In this document: piece after piece, positions 35,196 through 47,544 of the stretch
Layout: each line of letters opens with the position of its first letter
Position numbering within the stretch: the stretch's first letter is position 1
Translations under genes and position numbers: made by a program
The notes under the pieces: model-generated
The model's input: the letters and a program-made list of their open reading frames with translations, nothing else
The model's database searches: none
Told to the model about the DNA's origin: nothing
NCBI RefSeq assembly: GCF_000208745.1
Contig: NC_030851.1
Coordinates: forward strand, 34,072,689-34,136,688
Reading direction: 5' to 3'
Source of the DNA: Theobroma cacao
Lineage: Eukaryota > Streptophyta > Magnoliopsida > Malvales > Malvaceae
Length of the DNA stretch: 64,000 nucleotides

Positions 35196-37760
35196 CTATA
35201 GTGCCCCCTTTTTTAGTTCTTCGTCCTCGAAATATGGTCTAAGGCTCATCCCATTAACCATGGTTGTTCTTGTATCCTCACTATAAATCTCAATTATTCC
35301 ACAAGGATAAGCTTTTACTACTTTGAAAGGACCCCACCATCTTTCTTTGCATTTCCATGGAAAAAGCTTGAAATATGATCTAGAAAGCAACATTACTTGT
35401 TGTCCAATCTCAAAAGGACAATTAGATGGTGGTGGAGGATGCTCTGTTGGTGATTGCTCAACTCTCACAAGCGGAGGTGGTGGCTTAAACTCAAAGATTG
35501 GTGCTTGCTCACTTATAGGTGGAGAATTAGGTTCACCTTTTCCTTCATCAATTAGCTCCACTCTATAGCAACAATTTGTAGAGCTAGGATGTTTATTTGC
35601 ATTGAAAATATTAAACTCAACTACCTCTTCTCCAACTTTAAAAGTTATCTTGCCTTCCCTCACATCAATGATTGCGCTTGTGGTAGCCAAGAATGGTCGT
35701 CCCAAGATTAAAGGAATTTATTGATCTTTTTCCATTTCAAGCACAATGAAGTCCACCAGAATGTAAAGATGCCCAACTTTAACCAATACATCCTCAATAA
35801 TCCCAACAGGATGCCTGATTGTTCTATCTGCTAATTGCAAAGAAACTGTGGTAGGTTGTATCTCATTAAGTCCAATTTTCTCAGCAATTGACAAAGGCAT
35901 GATTGAAACACCTACACCCAAATCACATAAAGCTTTAGTAAATTTAAATCTACCAATAGTACAAGTTATAGAAAAACTCCCTAGATCTTTAAGTTTTGGT
36001 GGAAGCTTGTTCTGAATTATTACGCTGCACTCCTTAGTAAGTGCCACTGTTTCAAAATCTTCCAGTTTCTTCTTCTTATTTAAGATGTCTTTCAGGAATT
36101 TGACATAACTTTGCATGTTTTCCAAAGCTTCAGCAAAAATGTTCATGTGGAGTTTCTTGAAGAAATTGAGGAATTTCTCAAACTGTTTATCAAGCTTTTG
36201 TTTTTTCAACCTTTATGAGAATGGTGGTGGAGGATAATTTGCTTCAAAATTCCCTTGATTTTTAGCTTGCCCATTATCTGTCTTTTCCTCTTTAACTTCT
36301 TTCTCAACAATTGCCTTGTCATCATCTATATGCTCCTTTGAAGATTCAATTGATTTTTCATTCACCCTTCCGACTTCTTTTCCACTCCTAAGTGTAACTG
36401 CATTACAAGGTTCCTTACCTTTAGGATTGACTTCTATATCACTTGGTAAGGCACCTTGGGGTCTACTGTTGATGGAGTTTGCAAGTTGTCCCATTTGGGT
36501 CTCAAGATTTCTCAAGGAGGCTCCATAGCTCTGAATTATGGGATCAGTTTTCGACATATATTGCAAGATAAGTTCTTCCACTTGGGACTTCTTTTCAGGA
36601 ATTGGTGGTCTAGATTGTTGTTGAAAACCAGGAGGCACGTTGGGGTTTGAATTGGAAGGCCCTGTATTGTTGTTCCATGAAAAGTTTGGGTGGTTTCTCC
36701 AACCAGGATTGTATGTATTAGAGTATGGGTTATTCTGCTGCTTGTTGAAGTTCCCCACAAATTGGACTGATGCAGAATCGTATGAACATTGATCACTTGA
36801 ATGGCCATCTCCATAATTTTCACCAACTACACATGAATTTTGAACTACATAGACTCCCAATGTGTCAATTTTCTTGGATAATGCAGCCACTTGCGCAGCT
36901 AAGTTGCCAATTGCATCAATTTCATAGGCTCCAACAGCTTTTCTCGAACCCAACCTTTCTGAAGGCCATTGATAATTATTTGAAGCCATCTCTTCCAACA
37001 AATTATAAGCATCTGCAACATTCTTACTCATCAATGCCCCTCCAGCAGCAGCATCAATTGTGGTTTTAATTGACCCAACCAACCCATTATAGAATGTTTG
37101 AACTTGCAACCAATTAGGAATCCCATGATGTGGACATCTTCGCAATAGTTTTTTAAATCTCTCCCAAGCTTCATACAAGGACTCACCATCAAATTGTGTG
37201 AATGAGGTGATATCGTTCCTCAACTTTGCAGTCTTTACAGGCTAAAAGAACTTTGCGAGAAACTTTTGAGCCAAGTCCTCCCATGTAGTGATAGACCCAT
37301 TAGGTAGTGAATTAAGCCAGCTTTTTACTTTATCTCGCAGAGAGAATGGAAACAGTCTCAATCTAATAGCATCGTTAGTTACACCATTGTATTTAAAGGT
37401 ATCATAAATCTCCAAGAAATTTATCAAATGAGCATTAGGATCATCGGTGGGTAACCCACTAAATTGGACTGAATACTGGATCATTTGAATGTAAGCTGAT
37501 TTAATTTCGAAATTATTCGCATTGATGGAAGGTCTCATAATGCTTTGGTGTAAACCTTGCAACAGAGGAATAACATAATCTCGCAATGCTCTATTTGCTT
37601 CGGGAACCATATTAATGGCATTATTGCCATTATTAATGTTATCCTCGGCCATTATCTGATTTAAAGCTGCAACTTGTAAATTTTCCCTTCGATGCCTTCT
37701 AAAAGTTCTTTCTATCTCAAGATCAAAAGGAACAAGATTAAAGTTGTCTCTTCTTTGCAT
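35196..37760 (-). pseudogene. gypsy gag-protease frame joined to an integrase C-terminal module
   Basis: A single minus-strand frame of 855 codons with only three internal stops (near 37239, 36210 and 35715) and no frameshift. Order: gag core (LRLFPFSLRDKVKSWLNSLP near 37340; FERFKKLLRRCP-like near 37150), an Asn/Pro-rich spacer, a Glu/Lys-rich segment, protease (ALCDLGVGVSIMPLS near 35900; LGRPFLATTSAIIDV near 35690), a Pro-rich linker (PPPPLVRVEQ), then the integrase GPY/F-type module (LLSRSYFKLFPWKCKERWWG, near 35340). RT, RNase H and the integrase core, normally between protease and this module, are missing without loss of frame. The stop after PPPFS probably replaces Gln by a C-to-T change. 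Confidence 0.85.
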
Positions 37761-37877
37761 ACAATGACCAAATATATCTACAAGATAAACAAAATCTAAA
37801 ATTAAAACAAGAAAAATAAAATTTGAAGTAAGACCAAATTGCTTGGTATTAGTATTAGTAAAAATTGTAAAAACAAT

Positions 37878-37896
37878 TCCTCGGCAACGACGCCAA
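37878..37896 (-). promoter_or_regulatory. gypsy primer-binding site
   Basis: On the minus strand tggcgtcgttgccgaggaa, five to seven bases from the LTR end at 37902. It is close to the tggcgccgttgccgggga form known from Athila-type elements, which is attributed to tRNA-Asp. Confidence 0.75.
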
Positions 37897-37901
37897 AAAC
37901 T

Positions 37902-39322
37902 TGTCAGTTAAAATTTTATTGCGCAAGTATACGTATGAATGGATAGTATATTAGCAAGTAGGGTATTGATCCCACAGGGAATTACTTTAAAACTTTACTA
38001 ATTACTAAAATTAGAACAATTCAATCTTATTCAAATAATTAAAATTAATTAATTAACTAAAATTAAAACATATAAGAAAAAAAATTAAAATAATAATACT
38101 TTAGAAAATATCAAATTAAACAGGCCTAGGATTACAATATCCCTTACACTTCATCTAAATCTTACCTCTCTTCCTTAACTTATTTCAAGGGGTTGAATTG
38201 CTAACCTAGAGTCCTTAATTATTTATAATGGTCTTCCGACTCGTCCTATAAAAATATCTATTTTAATCAAAACACTATATCCCTATGTGAATTGAAATTA
38301 AAATAGACTTATTAAGTTCAGACTCTAATCTGGCTACATATGGCCTATTGGTATATCCCTATCCTATACGCAAATCAATTAATATGATCATATGCTATCC
38401 TAATTTTAGTCTACTAAACTTCTTTTCTCAAATTTGTTTAGGTTCCTAAATCAATTTATTGGTGGCCAAGCAATTAAAAGCATTAAGAACAAATTGGAAT
38501 AAACAATTCAAATCCCATTGAAAATAAGTAAGACAAAGATTAAAAACTTAAACTACATGTGAGTTCAATTGCAATCCTAGAAAAAGAAATTTAGCAACTC
38601 ATAATCGCAAAATAAAATAACATTGTATAAAATTCAACCATTGAAAGTATCAAGAACGATAAAAGCTAAGGAATAAAACAAAACCAAATTTACAGTCTTG
38701 ATCTCCGAGTTTCAGCCTTAACTTCTAGTTTCTTGAATCTCCCAAAGGTTCTCTGGCTAATGTTGTTAAACATATCCTATTTATACTACTAAACTTAATC
38801 TAAAGTTTCTTAAGTTGCCTAGGGTTTAATTGGAATTAAAAGTATAATAAGAGGCCCAAAATTCAATTGTCAATCTTTACAAATTTTCATTTCCGGCACA
38901 GTACATCTATCTATTTTCCGACGTGATTTTCTCTATCTTCAAGGCAGAACTGTGCAAAGTAATCTTCATAAAAGTTGTAGCTCTATCTCTAGCTTTCCAC
39001 TGATCTATGAATCACATCATTTGGAGTCCTGTACCGCTAGATATGGCCAAAATACTGAAGCATATGTAAGCAGATTCTAGGTCTTTTAACATCTTACTTT
39101 TCAAAATTAAGCCCAATCACTTTTAATCCTACAAAAGAAATATAAAAACTAATAAATCATAACCAAATTAAAAGAAATAATATAAAATTAAAATAACTAA
39201 CTTAAAAGTAATCTAATTATAAAAACAACTAAAAATAAGTAAATTATAATTAAAAATTGAAGACTTAGTTAATATTTAATAATAAAATTGGAATAAAATA
39301 ATTCTATAAAATAGAATTATCA
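37902..39322 (-). repeat. gypsy 5' LTR
   Basis: 1421 bp, from TGTCAGTTAAAAT at 37902 to ATTATCA at 39322. It is the 5' LTR in element orientation. It has private changes relative to the 3' LTR, including a 14-bp deletion near its low-coordinate end. Confidence 0.9.
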
Positions 39323-39327
39323 ACTAC

Positions 39328-40564
39328 TCCCTAAACTTGAGACACTAGATTTTTTTGCATATGGAGTACTATTCTTTGATTTCATCCTTATGGGTGCCTA
39401 ATCAAGAATGCCAGAACAGGATGTTTTTGAGTTTAGTATGAAACATATGAAGGCAAATGAGTGGTCAAAATAGGAATTATCACCCCAAGTGATTCAAGGG
39501 AAAATATCTTATTAGTTCTTGGTTGATATTAGCTTAATCAAATCCTTGGCCAAGGTGATTAGGAGATTATAAAATGAGTTTCATAAGTCTCCATAAAGCT
39601 AATGATCTAACTGCAAGAACAAATATGGAGATCAATAAGAGTAGGCACTGCATCAAGCTCTTATCATCTTTGGGATATATGATGAAAGAATGAATTGCAC
39701 TGAAAAACTGTACACTGAAAGGTTGTCAAAGAATCCTTTGACTTTCCTAACAATTAGGTGGCCATGATACATTGCTAGATGCCAATAATGGTCTATAGAA
39801 TTGAGTTAGTTAATTTAAAATTGAATATAATTCATTTAAATTAATTAATTAATAATATCATAATTCAATTCCATTGCCAACATGTTAGGAACCTAATGAG
39901 TCACACATAAAGGTTGCAATTTGGATTAAATTGAGAGTGTGATGATTTAAGTTAGAGTTAAATCAAATTCTAGGTTTTAACTACTAAAGACTTAATTAAA
40001 AGATTTTAATTAGGTATTGGTTAAATATTATAATTGTTATAATATTAAAGACTTATTTTGCAAATTTCAATAAGTTAAACCTAGATATAAATATCACATT
40101 ATAGCCACTCTTTTTTTTTTTAAGGAGAAAAAAAAAGATTTTTCTCTTGAGTGCTGTCGCTTTTGAGAAGTTTATTTTCTTTTGAAAACTTCTCATTTGA
40201 TTCTTTGTTGGAAATCAAAGAAGAAAAGATGACAAATCGTTGTCCACTTGCTAGCACAAGCCCGTAGTATAAAGCTCTCTTTTTGAGAAGAATCCGTTAC
40301 AATCGTGTGTGCATCATTGGAGGTCAAGTGATTAAGTGGTTCGGATTCTTTCACACAAAAGGTGTTCATTTTTTGTCACCAAAAGGAATCCATTTGATTA
40401 CGATATCATTTGGAAAGTTAAAACTTTTTTTTTATTTTATGTGATGCTTAACTTTGCATTAAACAACCAAGGTGATCCAAAGGTAGGAGGCATGGGTTTT
40501 ATTTTATTTAAATTTTTTTTATTTATTCCGCTGCGTTGATGCTTTAATCATGCTGTTCCTAGCA
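39328..40564 (+). repeat. right part of the copia 3' LTR
   Basis: Continues the copia LTR after the gypsy insertion and aligns to 23895-25125. It ends in ttcctagca at 40564, where the 5' LTR has ttcctaaca. The copia primer site does not follow, as expected at the outer end. Confidence 0.85.
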
Positions 40565-41114
40565 CTTATATCAGGCAATATCCGTGTATGTTATATACTG
40601 ATAAGGTGGTGTATCTGCAAGGGGAGAAAATTTTCTTTTCCTTCACTTTAAATGAAAAATCTTTATTACCATAAAAAAAAAACTTGTTTTACCTTGAAAA
40701 AGTATGGACCTCTAACTTTAACTTGAGCATATTTTTAGTTTTACCATCATTAATTTTTAAGTGTTAAAAAACACAAAACTCGATGGTTGAAGAATATTAA
40801 AAAACCAAACTCATAAATGTACTAGAAGAAAAATTCAATCCTAGCTTGGTTTAAATAAAAACTTTAACAAATCAAGCTTAATATCCTGCTTTAAGTAGTA
40901 TTCTTTAAATAGTTGAATTAAGATTGCTCAAAAAACAAAACAAAAAGTTGAATATAGGCCTTTAAGATCCAACTAAACAAAGGGTTGAACCAAGCTTTAG
41001 AGCTCAAGAGCCTAGTTAAAATAGGCTAATCAGTCATATTCATATTTGGGCTTCAAACTCAAAAAAATGCTTTAGACTTACTTCCTCCAAATGACTCCTC
41101 TATGTCTTAAATTT
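40565..41114. other. AT-rich spacer between two copia elements
   Basis: No gene or clear repeat is seen. The five bases after the copia LTR (cttat) would be its target duplication, but the other side is lost. Confidence 0.5.
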
Positions 41115-41639
41115 TATTGAATTTTAAGTTGACTAAAATTCATTATTTGACTAGAATTCTTGTTTGTGTACAACATCGAGTAGTTGTGTGGTTTTAAACT
41201 TCTTGTTCCACATCGAATCTTAATCATATTATATTTTGAATTTATATATTATAAAAGTGGATCTTTAGATTTTAAAAGAGTGAGTGTTGCTCTAGGAACC
41301 CTAAAGAGGGAACACTTTGTAACTCATCTTTTGCTTTAGGTGGAGCTAAAATGGTTAGGGTGAGTGTTTTTAGAAAGCTATTAAGAAAGAGTGTGCAAGG
41401 GATCTTGGGTTGGTTTAGGGAATCATAGAGGTCAATTTATTGTACTTTAATTTCTTAATAGTAGAAGAATGGTTTCACTACATGGATGTAGGTAAGAGGG
41501 CGAACCAAGTAAATTCTTATATTTTCTATTTACTTGATTTTTCTAAGTATTACCTTTGTTGTTTCTTGGGCATTTTTTAAAATAAACTAGTATCAGAGCT
41601 TCAGGTTCGATAATCAAGATTCAATAAAAATGTCAAAAG

Positions 41640-42980
41640 TACTAGTTATTTAGATTTTCAATTGAGAAGTTTGATGGGAAAACTAGTTTCACAAAAAGGT
41701 AAAGAAAGATAAAAAATCTCCTTGTGCAGCAAGATTTGGTGCACCCCTTGCTAGGAAAGAAGAAAGGGTAGCCATATGGTATGAAAGATGTTGAATGGAC
41801 AGACTTGGAGAAAATATGTGTGAGCACTACTAGGCTTTGCATCAAAGATAATTTGTTTAACCATGTTATTGATGAGGATTCTACTATAGGGTTGTGGGTA
41901 AATTTGGAGAAGATTTATTTGACGAAAAGTCTTTCCAACAAGTTGCAACTAAGGCGAAAGTTGTATCATTTAAAAATGAAGGAGAATGGCAACCTCATGA
42001 AGCATATGAATGGATTCAACGGGATCATTAATCAATTGAAAAAAGTTGATGTAAAGGTGACGAAATGAGAGAAGGCACTATTGTTTCTCGCATCTATTTC
42101 AATTATGGAATTTCTGATTTGCTAGAAGGATACAATGGCATTAGATCAAGCACAAGCAATGTTGATGTCTCATAAAGGAGGTAAAGATTCGATTGACTCG
42201 ACATTGGTGGTCAAAGGTCGGAAGAGTAAGGTAACAGGCATGGGATCTATGGGTGGCAAGTTTAGATCTAGCGTTGTTCATTACTTTTGATGCAAAGGGT
42301 ATGGACATATTCAAAAGGATTGTCCTAAAAAAGGGGATGAAAGTAACGAGAACAGTGAATGTATTTTTGTTACTAACAATGATGATTGTGCAATCTTAGC
42401 AATCTTAAAAGATTTGTATGCAAATTTTGGTTGGTACTTAGATTTTGCTTGTGTCACTCACGTATGCTATCATAAGGATTATTTTGATTTACTTTAAGAA
42501 GAGGTAGCCAGAATCTTTTTTTTTTTTTTTGAAGATTAAAAAGGTAGCCAGAAATTTGACTTTGGGTGATAAGTTAATAGTGAAGGTCATGGTCTTGGAG
42601 TAGTGAAAATCAAAATGTTTGATAAGGTTATGCGTTCTTTAGATGGTGTGACCTATGTCTCAAAGATAAGAATTTAATATCATTGAGCTTGTTAGACTCC
42701 AAAGGGTATGGATATTCTACTAATGATGGAGTGGTAAAAGTCATAGAAGGTGACATGGTGTTAATGATGGGGAATTTACATAATGGTTTGTATCCTCTAG
42801 AAGTTGAGGCCTTGAAAGGATGGGAACAGTGCATAGTAGATGGTAACTACCAAAATGAGATTTCATTTGCTAATGAGGTGATAAAAGGTTCCCATGGTGA
42901 AAAGGATAGTGAAAGGACGAAAAATCTTGCCAACGTTGAATTGGAAGAGTCGTCGAGGTCATTTTCAGAAGTCAATTAGT
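41640..42980 (+). pseudogene. copia gag and protease remnant
   Basis: A UBN2-type gag segment is open at 41781-42068 (WTDLEKICVSTTRLCIKDNL, then LSNKLQLRRKLYHLKMKENG). A zinc knuckle CKGYGHIQKDC follows near 42290. A protease-like start WYLDFACVTHVC near 42435 has lost the usual DTG/DSG triad. A GAG-pre-integrase-like tail is open at 42683-42979 (LLDSKGYGYSTNDGVVKVIE). Several stops and at least one frameshift make it inactive. Confidence 0.8.
42502..42553 (-). mobile_element. 28-bp retroposed insertion with 12-bp TSD
   Basis: The 12-bp repeat aggtagccagaa lies at 42502-42513 and 42542-42553. Between them are 28 bp that contain 15 T in a row (42516-42530), then gaagattaaaa. On the minus strand this is about 11 bp of body plus a poly-A tail: a very short 5'-truncated target-primed insertion inside the copia gag remnant. 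Confidence 0.7.
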
Positions 42981-45900
42981 GCCACTGACTTGATGATTAC
43001 ACATTTGCATTGGCTGTTTGTGGAATCCAGTGTTGGACCATGCTTGGTTCGGTTATGTGTAGTCAAGGTAATAATTTTGAAGGCTAATGGTTTGGAAAGT
43101 CTTGTGCTTGGAAAGTAGTTCAAGGTGTTGGAAAGTATGTGGAGTTAGAAAGTTGCAATTGGGTGCGACTGGTGGAAAAAGTTTAAGGAGATTGAATCCA
43201 AGTCAAAAGTGGAGATTTATTGAGTTTTAGGTTGACTTGAATTCTAATTCTTGTTTGACTAAGATTTTTGTTTGTGTACATCATTGAATAGTTGTATGAT
43301 TTTAAACTTCTTATTCCACATCAAGTCCTAATCACATTCTACTTTGAACTTTTATATTATAAAAATGGATCTCTAAGTTTTAAAAGAGTGAGTAGTGCTT
43401 TGAGAGCCCTAAAGAGGGAATTTCTTGTAATTCTGTCCTTTGCTCTAAATGGAGCTAGAGTGGTTTGGATAAGTGTTCTTGGGAGGTTATTAAGAAAGCG
43501 TGTGCTAGGAATCTTGGGTTGGTTTGAGAAACTATAAAGGTCAATTTATTATACTTTAATTTCTCAATAGTAGAAGAACGATTTTCACTTTGTGGACGTA
43601 GGTAATAGGTCGAACCACGAAAATTCTTGTCTTTTCTATTTGCTTTTCTTTGGGTATTATCTTTGTTATTTCTTGGATATTTTCCACAACAACTTTGTAG
43701 ATTGTAGTTTTGCATAATTGCCTAACTAAAAAAATCAAGAAAGGCAAATTAATGGAATGAAGAAATTGTGATGCCCATCCACGTCAGAGATGTGAGCTTG
43801 ATATTAGTTTGATTATTAAGATCTATGTAAGGGTTTATGTCAATCATCACTAATAACTTAAATTTAAACAAGTTGTTTAATAATGATATTTGGATTCAGA
43901 CCATTACAATTAATAATATCATATTTTATATGTGCTAAATTGGTTTGAGGTTTCATATTATATTGGTGAGATTTTGGTCTCGTGAAATGGATCTTGGTTG
44001 TGACTATATATGATATTTGCCTTCATAAGAATATTAAGAATTTGAGTTAACGATATTGCTAACTTCATCTCATACATGATGTGATTGTGATTATTCGAAT
44101 TTATATAAAAATTCAAATCAATTATTATTAGCACTTTAACTTTAAGTTTTTAAAAATTATGTAAAAAGATTATCAGATTAATGATGTTTGGACTCGGATT
44201 ATCAAGGATGAATTTATCATACTAAAATTCATCCTAGACAGGACACCTCCCCTCCCCGGCCCCCTCCTTTTAACTGGTCCAAAAATTTAGGCTTTGGCAT
44301 ATTCCTAAGAACAAATGGCCCCATTTCATAATTCAGCATCTTGAAGCTAGGCAGAAAGCTAAGAGTGGGAAAAACCAAAGAAAATGCATAAAAAAAAAGG
44401 GTTAAAAAGAATAAACAGGTCAGAACAAACACCTGAAGCATCATAGGAGGGGCATTAGGGTAGAGCTATATTCTAACTTTTAATTAAAATAATAAAAAGC
44501 AACATCCCACTCAAGTGAAGTTGCATGGAGTTCATCCTCCCAATTTGTTAATCACCAATCATTCCCACCCTCTCTTTAAGTAAACAATTCTCTTGGAGAT
44601 AAAAGTACTTTCTTAGTGGACAATGGGCATTTCCTTTTAGAGCCATTTGGTTTTTCTTTGAATGTCCTTTCCCTACCCCACTCCCTAAAAGTATGCCATT
44701 AAACCCCTTATTGTTCAAAGTTGAAAGGAGAGAAAGCGCCCCCAAAAGCAAATACCAAACCCCAAAAAGTTACAATAATATTTAAATATACGACTCCTTC
44801 TAGTTAGCAAATTAAACCCAACATTAATCTAATCCTTAAAGGAAAATGGATTAAGTCCACTAATGAGGTTCAAGATAGCCTTTAGTCTTCATCAAATGGC
44901 TTTGTGATGTTCCATTACTAGGGAGGGAACTTGCTCTGGTTGGCCACCAAAGAAAAACTAGAGTGATGATGGCTCTCATTGGTGCTCCCATTAATTCATT
45001 ATTATTTTTAAAGCTCTAAAGAAAGTTCATGAAGATAGATGCCAACTTAATTAACAGCACCCGAAATGGAGAAAGATGGCGCTGTCGTGGCCTCTCCCTT
45101 TTGGATTTGGTAGAGGAGAGGAGAGGGTTATCGTGGCCTCTATCCACGACTCAGATTGATTATCTCAAGATTATGTTCTCATTTCCCCATTTCCTCCAAT
45201 AATAGTACAACAGAATGTTCAATCTTCTTTTCTCAGGTTATCTTAACGACTCATTTTTCACGCATGGATTCTTATGTCATTTCTGTGTGCATGTCATCTT
45301 TTTCATGCCCCAGCGTCAGACACAGTGATTAAAATGCTTTTGTTTTGTTTATACTTAGTGGAGACTACTTAATCTATTAGAACCTTCATTAAAAAGTTAA
45401 ATGTTCCTCCATGATTAGTGCTTAAGCTGTAATTAATGATCCTGATCATTGCCGAGAAGAAGGAAAGCTACGTTGCGAGGGGAGAATTGAATTAAAAATA
45501 TTAAAATCAATTTGGAATCTGCCTATTAAGCTTTGAGGCTGTATCCCTACCTGGTAGTATTACTACTATATTTTTTTGGTTCTCCACCTTTAAAAGTCTC
45601 GGAGTAGTATTAAAAGAAAAGACAATATGAAATGCGTGGGAAACACGCTCCAATGGCATGGGGACAGTCACGTGCGTAGGTTCCCAATTGGACTTGACAA
45701 GGATGTTCTGTCTCTCGTGATTGGGAGCTTCAATATTTTTATCTCCGTGTCCGAATTCTAATCCAAACTCTTTGTTCGAAAATCTATATGTTGTACGTGG
45801 AGGCTCTAGACTTTCTAGGGCCTGGACTTTGGGGTCTCTCGTACGTACTCTCTTTCTGTACCATTTGCACTAAAATATTGAGCAAAAACCCCTCTCTCTC

Positions 45901-46477
45901 TCTCTCTCCCTCAACTCTTAAAGTACAGAGAGATGCTCTAAATTAGAGGAATTATTGAGAATGCAAAGGATTTTATTTTTCTATTCTTCCATTGCTCACA
46001 GTGTTGGTATTTATTTAAGGTTATATGTTTATGGGCAATTCAAAAGCCACGGATGGTTGTCTAATTTCCAAAGAAGCCGAACATATGTCATACATTGCAT
46101 TGGCTGGAATTAATAAAAGGTCAAAAGACATGGAAAGGGGCACTCGAAAAACTTTTTTGATTTTTGGGTTTGGGTGCCAATCTGTTCTTCCAGGTTTCTT
46201 TCTTTTAATCTAAACTCTCTCTTCATTCTCTCAATTGCATTCCACGTGCCTTTCCAACATACCACCAATTCCATATTATCCTTTTCCGTTTTTGCAAACC
46301 CATCAAACCTATCAGCAAACCTATTTCGCCTTTCATTTCCTTCGCTCTTTCATGATTAAATGATATGTTTACAATATTTTATTATTGTATGATTGATTAA
46401 ATCACATGTAAAATTTTTAATAAAAAAATTGTATTGATTAAGTCTTAAGTTCATGAAGATAGTAAATCCAAATATGT

Positions 46478-47030
46478 AATTAATGTTCATTGATTATAAT
46501 GTAAATGTTAAAATTGATAGTGACTTTTTTATTTTTATCTAAAGAAAATTAATTATTTTATTTTTTATATGGTGATGTAATATCTTTGCATGTTTTATTT
46601 GTACGGTAAACGGAATCTGCTTTTTTTAATGTTTATTTAAATATAATCTATTCTTTACGGTTAAAGTTGGGTTCCATGGGGGAATGTAATGGCTTGACAA
46701 TTGTCACGCAATTACGACTCGAACTTTTTTTTTTTGTTTTTTTCTTTTATTAGAAATGGTGAATAAAAGGAAAGAAAAAGAAAGAAAAAATGATCTTTTT
46801 TTCATTTTCATTTTATTTTATCATTTTTCATTTATTAAATTATTTTATAAATGGCAATATCATATATGGATTTTAAAATAAAGACGTACCAATCAACTAT
46901 TAATTTTATGATAATAAACAAAAATATATAATTCATGTTAATTAATTATAATGTAAATGTTAAAATTGATTTTTTTTATTTTTTAAAGAAAATTAATTAT
47001 TTTATTTTTATTTGGTAAATCTAATATGCT
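46478..47030 (+). repeat. AT-rich direct duplication, about 445-bp spacing
   Basis: Both copies contain ttaattataatgtaaatgtt-like sequence, then aaaattgat, a T-run, and aaagaaaattaattatttta. Copies are near 46478-46580 and 46925-47030. They are non-coding. Confidence 0.65.
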
Positions 47031-47525
47031 TATGTGTCTATTTATATGGTTAATGTAATATGTTTACGTTTTTTGTTAGTAAAGTATTTTCCTTAGACTT
47101 TCTAACTATAATTTTGAGAAGAAAGAAATGAAATTGAAAAATGTGTAACATAAAAATAATATAGTTGGTTAAATAAAAAACTAAGTAATTCATTTAAAAT
47201 GTTTACTATTGTTATACATAATATATGTATCTTATGAAAAGGAATATAATGTATAAAAATAACTTAATTTTATTTTTTTATTAAATATAATTTTTGAGGA
47301 TGGAGATTTGAAACCTACCTTTGATAGGGAATACATATACTTATCATCAAATAAAATGTTTAAATGTCAATTTCATGTTTTATTTTACCTTCCATTCTAT
47401 TGATTATATACAAAATGACTTCTTAACACGTTTAATTGGTTATATCAACATTCAACAATAATACGATTAATAGAAACAAAAATTAAATTAAATTAAATTT
47501 CAATATGTAAAATATTGTGAATGAT

Positions 47526-47544
47526 TATATATATATATATATAT
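47526..47544. repeat. (TA)n microsatellite
   Basis: Uninterrupted TA dinucleotides, about nine repeats. Confidence 0.9.

Larger units (their letters stand above)
31440..39322 (-). mobile_element. Athila-like Ty3/gypsy element, internally deleted, inserted in the copia 3' LTR
   Basis: A complete TG..CA element of 7883 bp with a 5-bp target duplication ACTAC (31435-31439 and 39323-39327). Orientation is minus: primer site next to the LTR at 37902-39322, polypurine tract next to the LTR at 31440-32879. Internal DNA (5022 bp) holds a gag-protease frame fused to an integrase C-terminal module, then about 2.3 kb of non-coding sequence. RT, RNase H and the integrase core are absent, so it is non-autonomous. 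The two LTRs differ at many scattered sites, so the insertion is not recent. Confidence 0.9.
22572..40564 (+). mobile_element. Ty1/copia LTR retrotransposon, 5'-truncated, with a nested gypsy element
   Basis: The copia element spans a truncated 5' LTR (22572-25125), an internal region (25126-30953) and a 3' LTR interrupted by a gypsy element (30954-31439 plus 39328-40564). The primer site tggtatcagagc (25127-25138) follows the CA end of the 5' LTR. A purine tract agtgggagat (30944-30953) precedes the TG start of the 3' LTR. Pol is present but broken by stops and at least two frameshifts. Both LTRs contain gypsy LTR sequence at the same internal site. The 5' boundary is lost at the A-run junction with the LINE, so no flanking duplication can be read. 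Confidence 0.85.
41115..43693 (+). mobile_element. short non-autonomous Ty1/copia element (gag and protease only)
   Basis: Direct LTRs at about 41115-41587 and 43218-43693 share long blocks, for example tttgtgtacaNcat..gtag and agagtgagt..gccctaaagaggga. A degenerate primer site tagtatcagagc (41588-41599) follows the first LTR, and a purine tract aaaagtggagat precedes the second. The 1.6-kb interior holds gag, zinc knuckle, and protease/GAG-pre-integrase remnants only. Integrase, RT and RNase H are absent. The inferred LTR starts are eroded (TATTG for TGTTG) and the ends are uncertain by a few bases. No target duplication is convincing. Confidence 0.82.
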
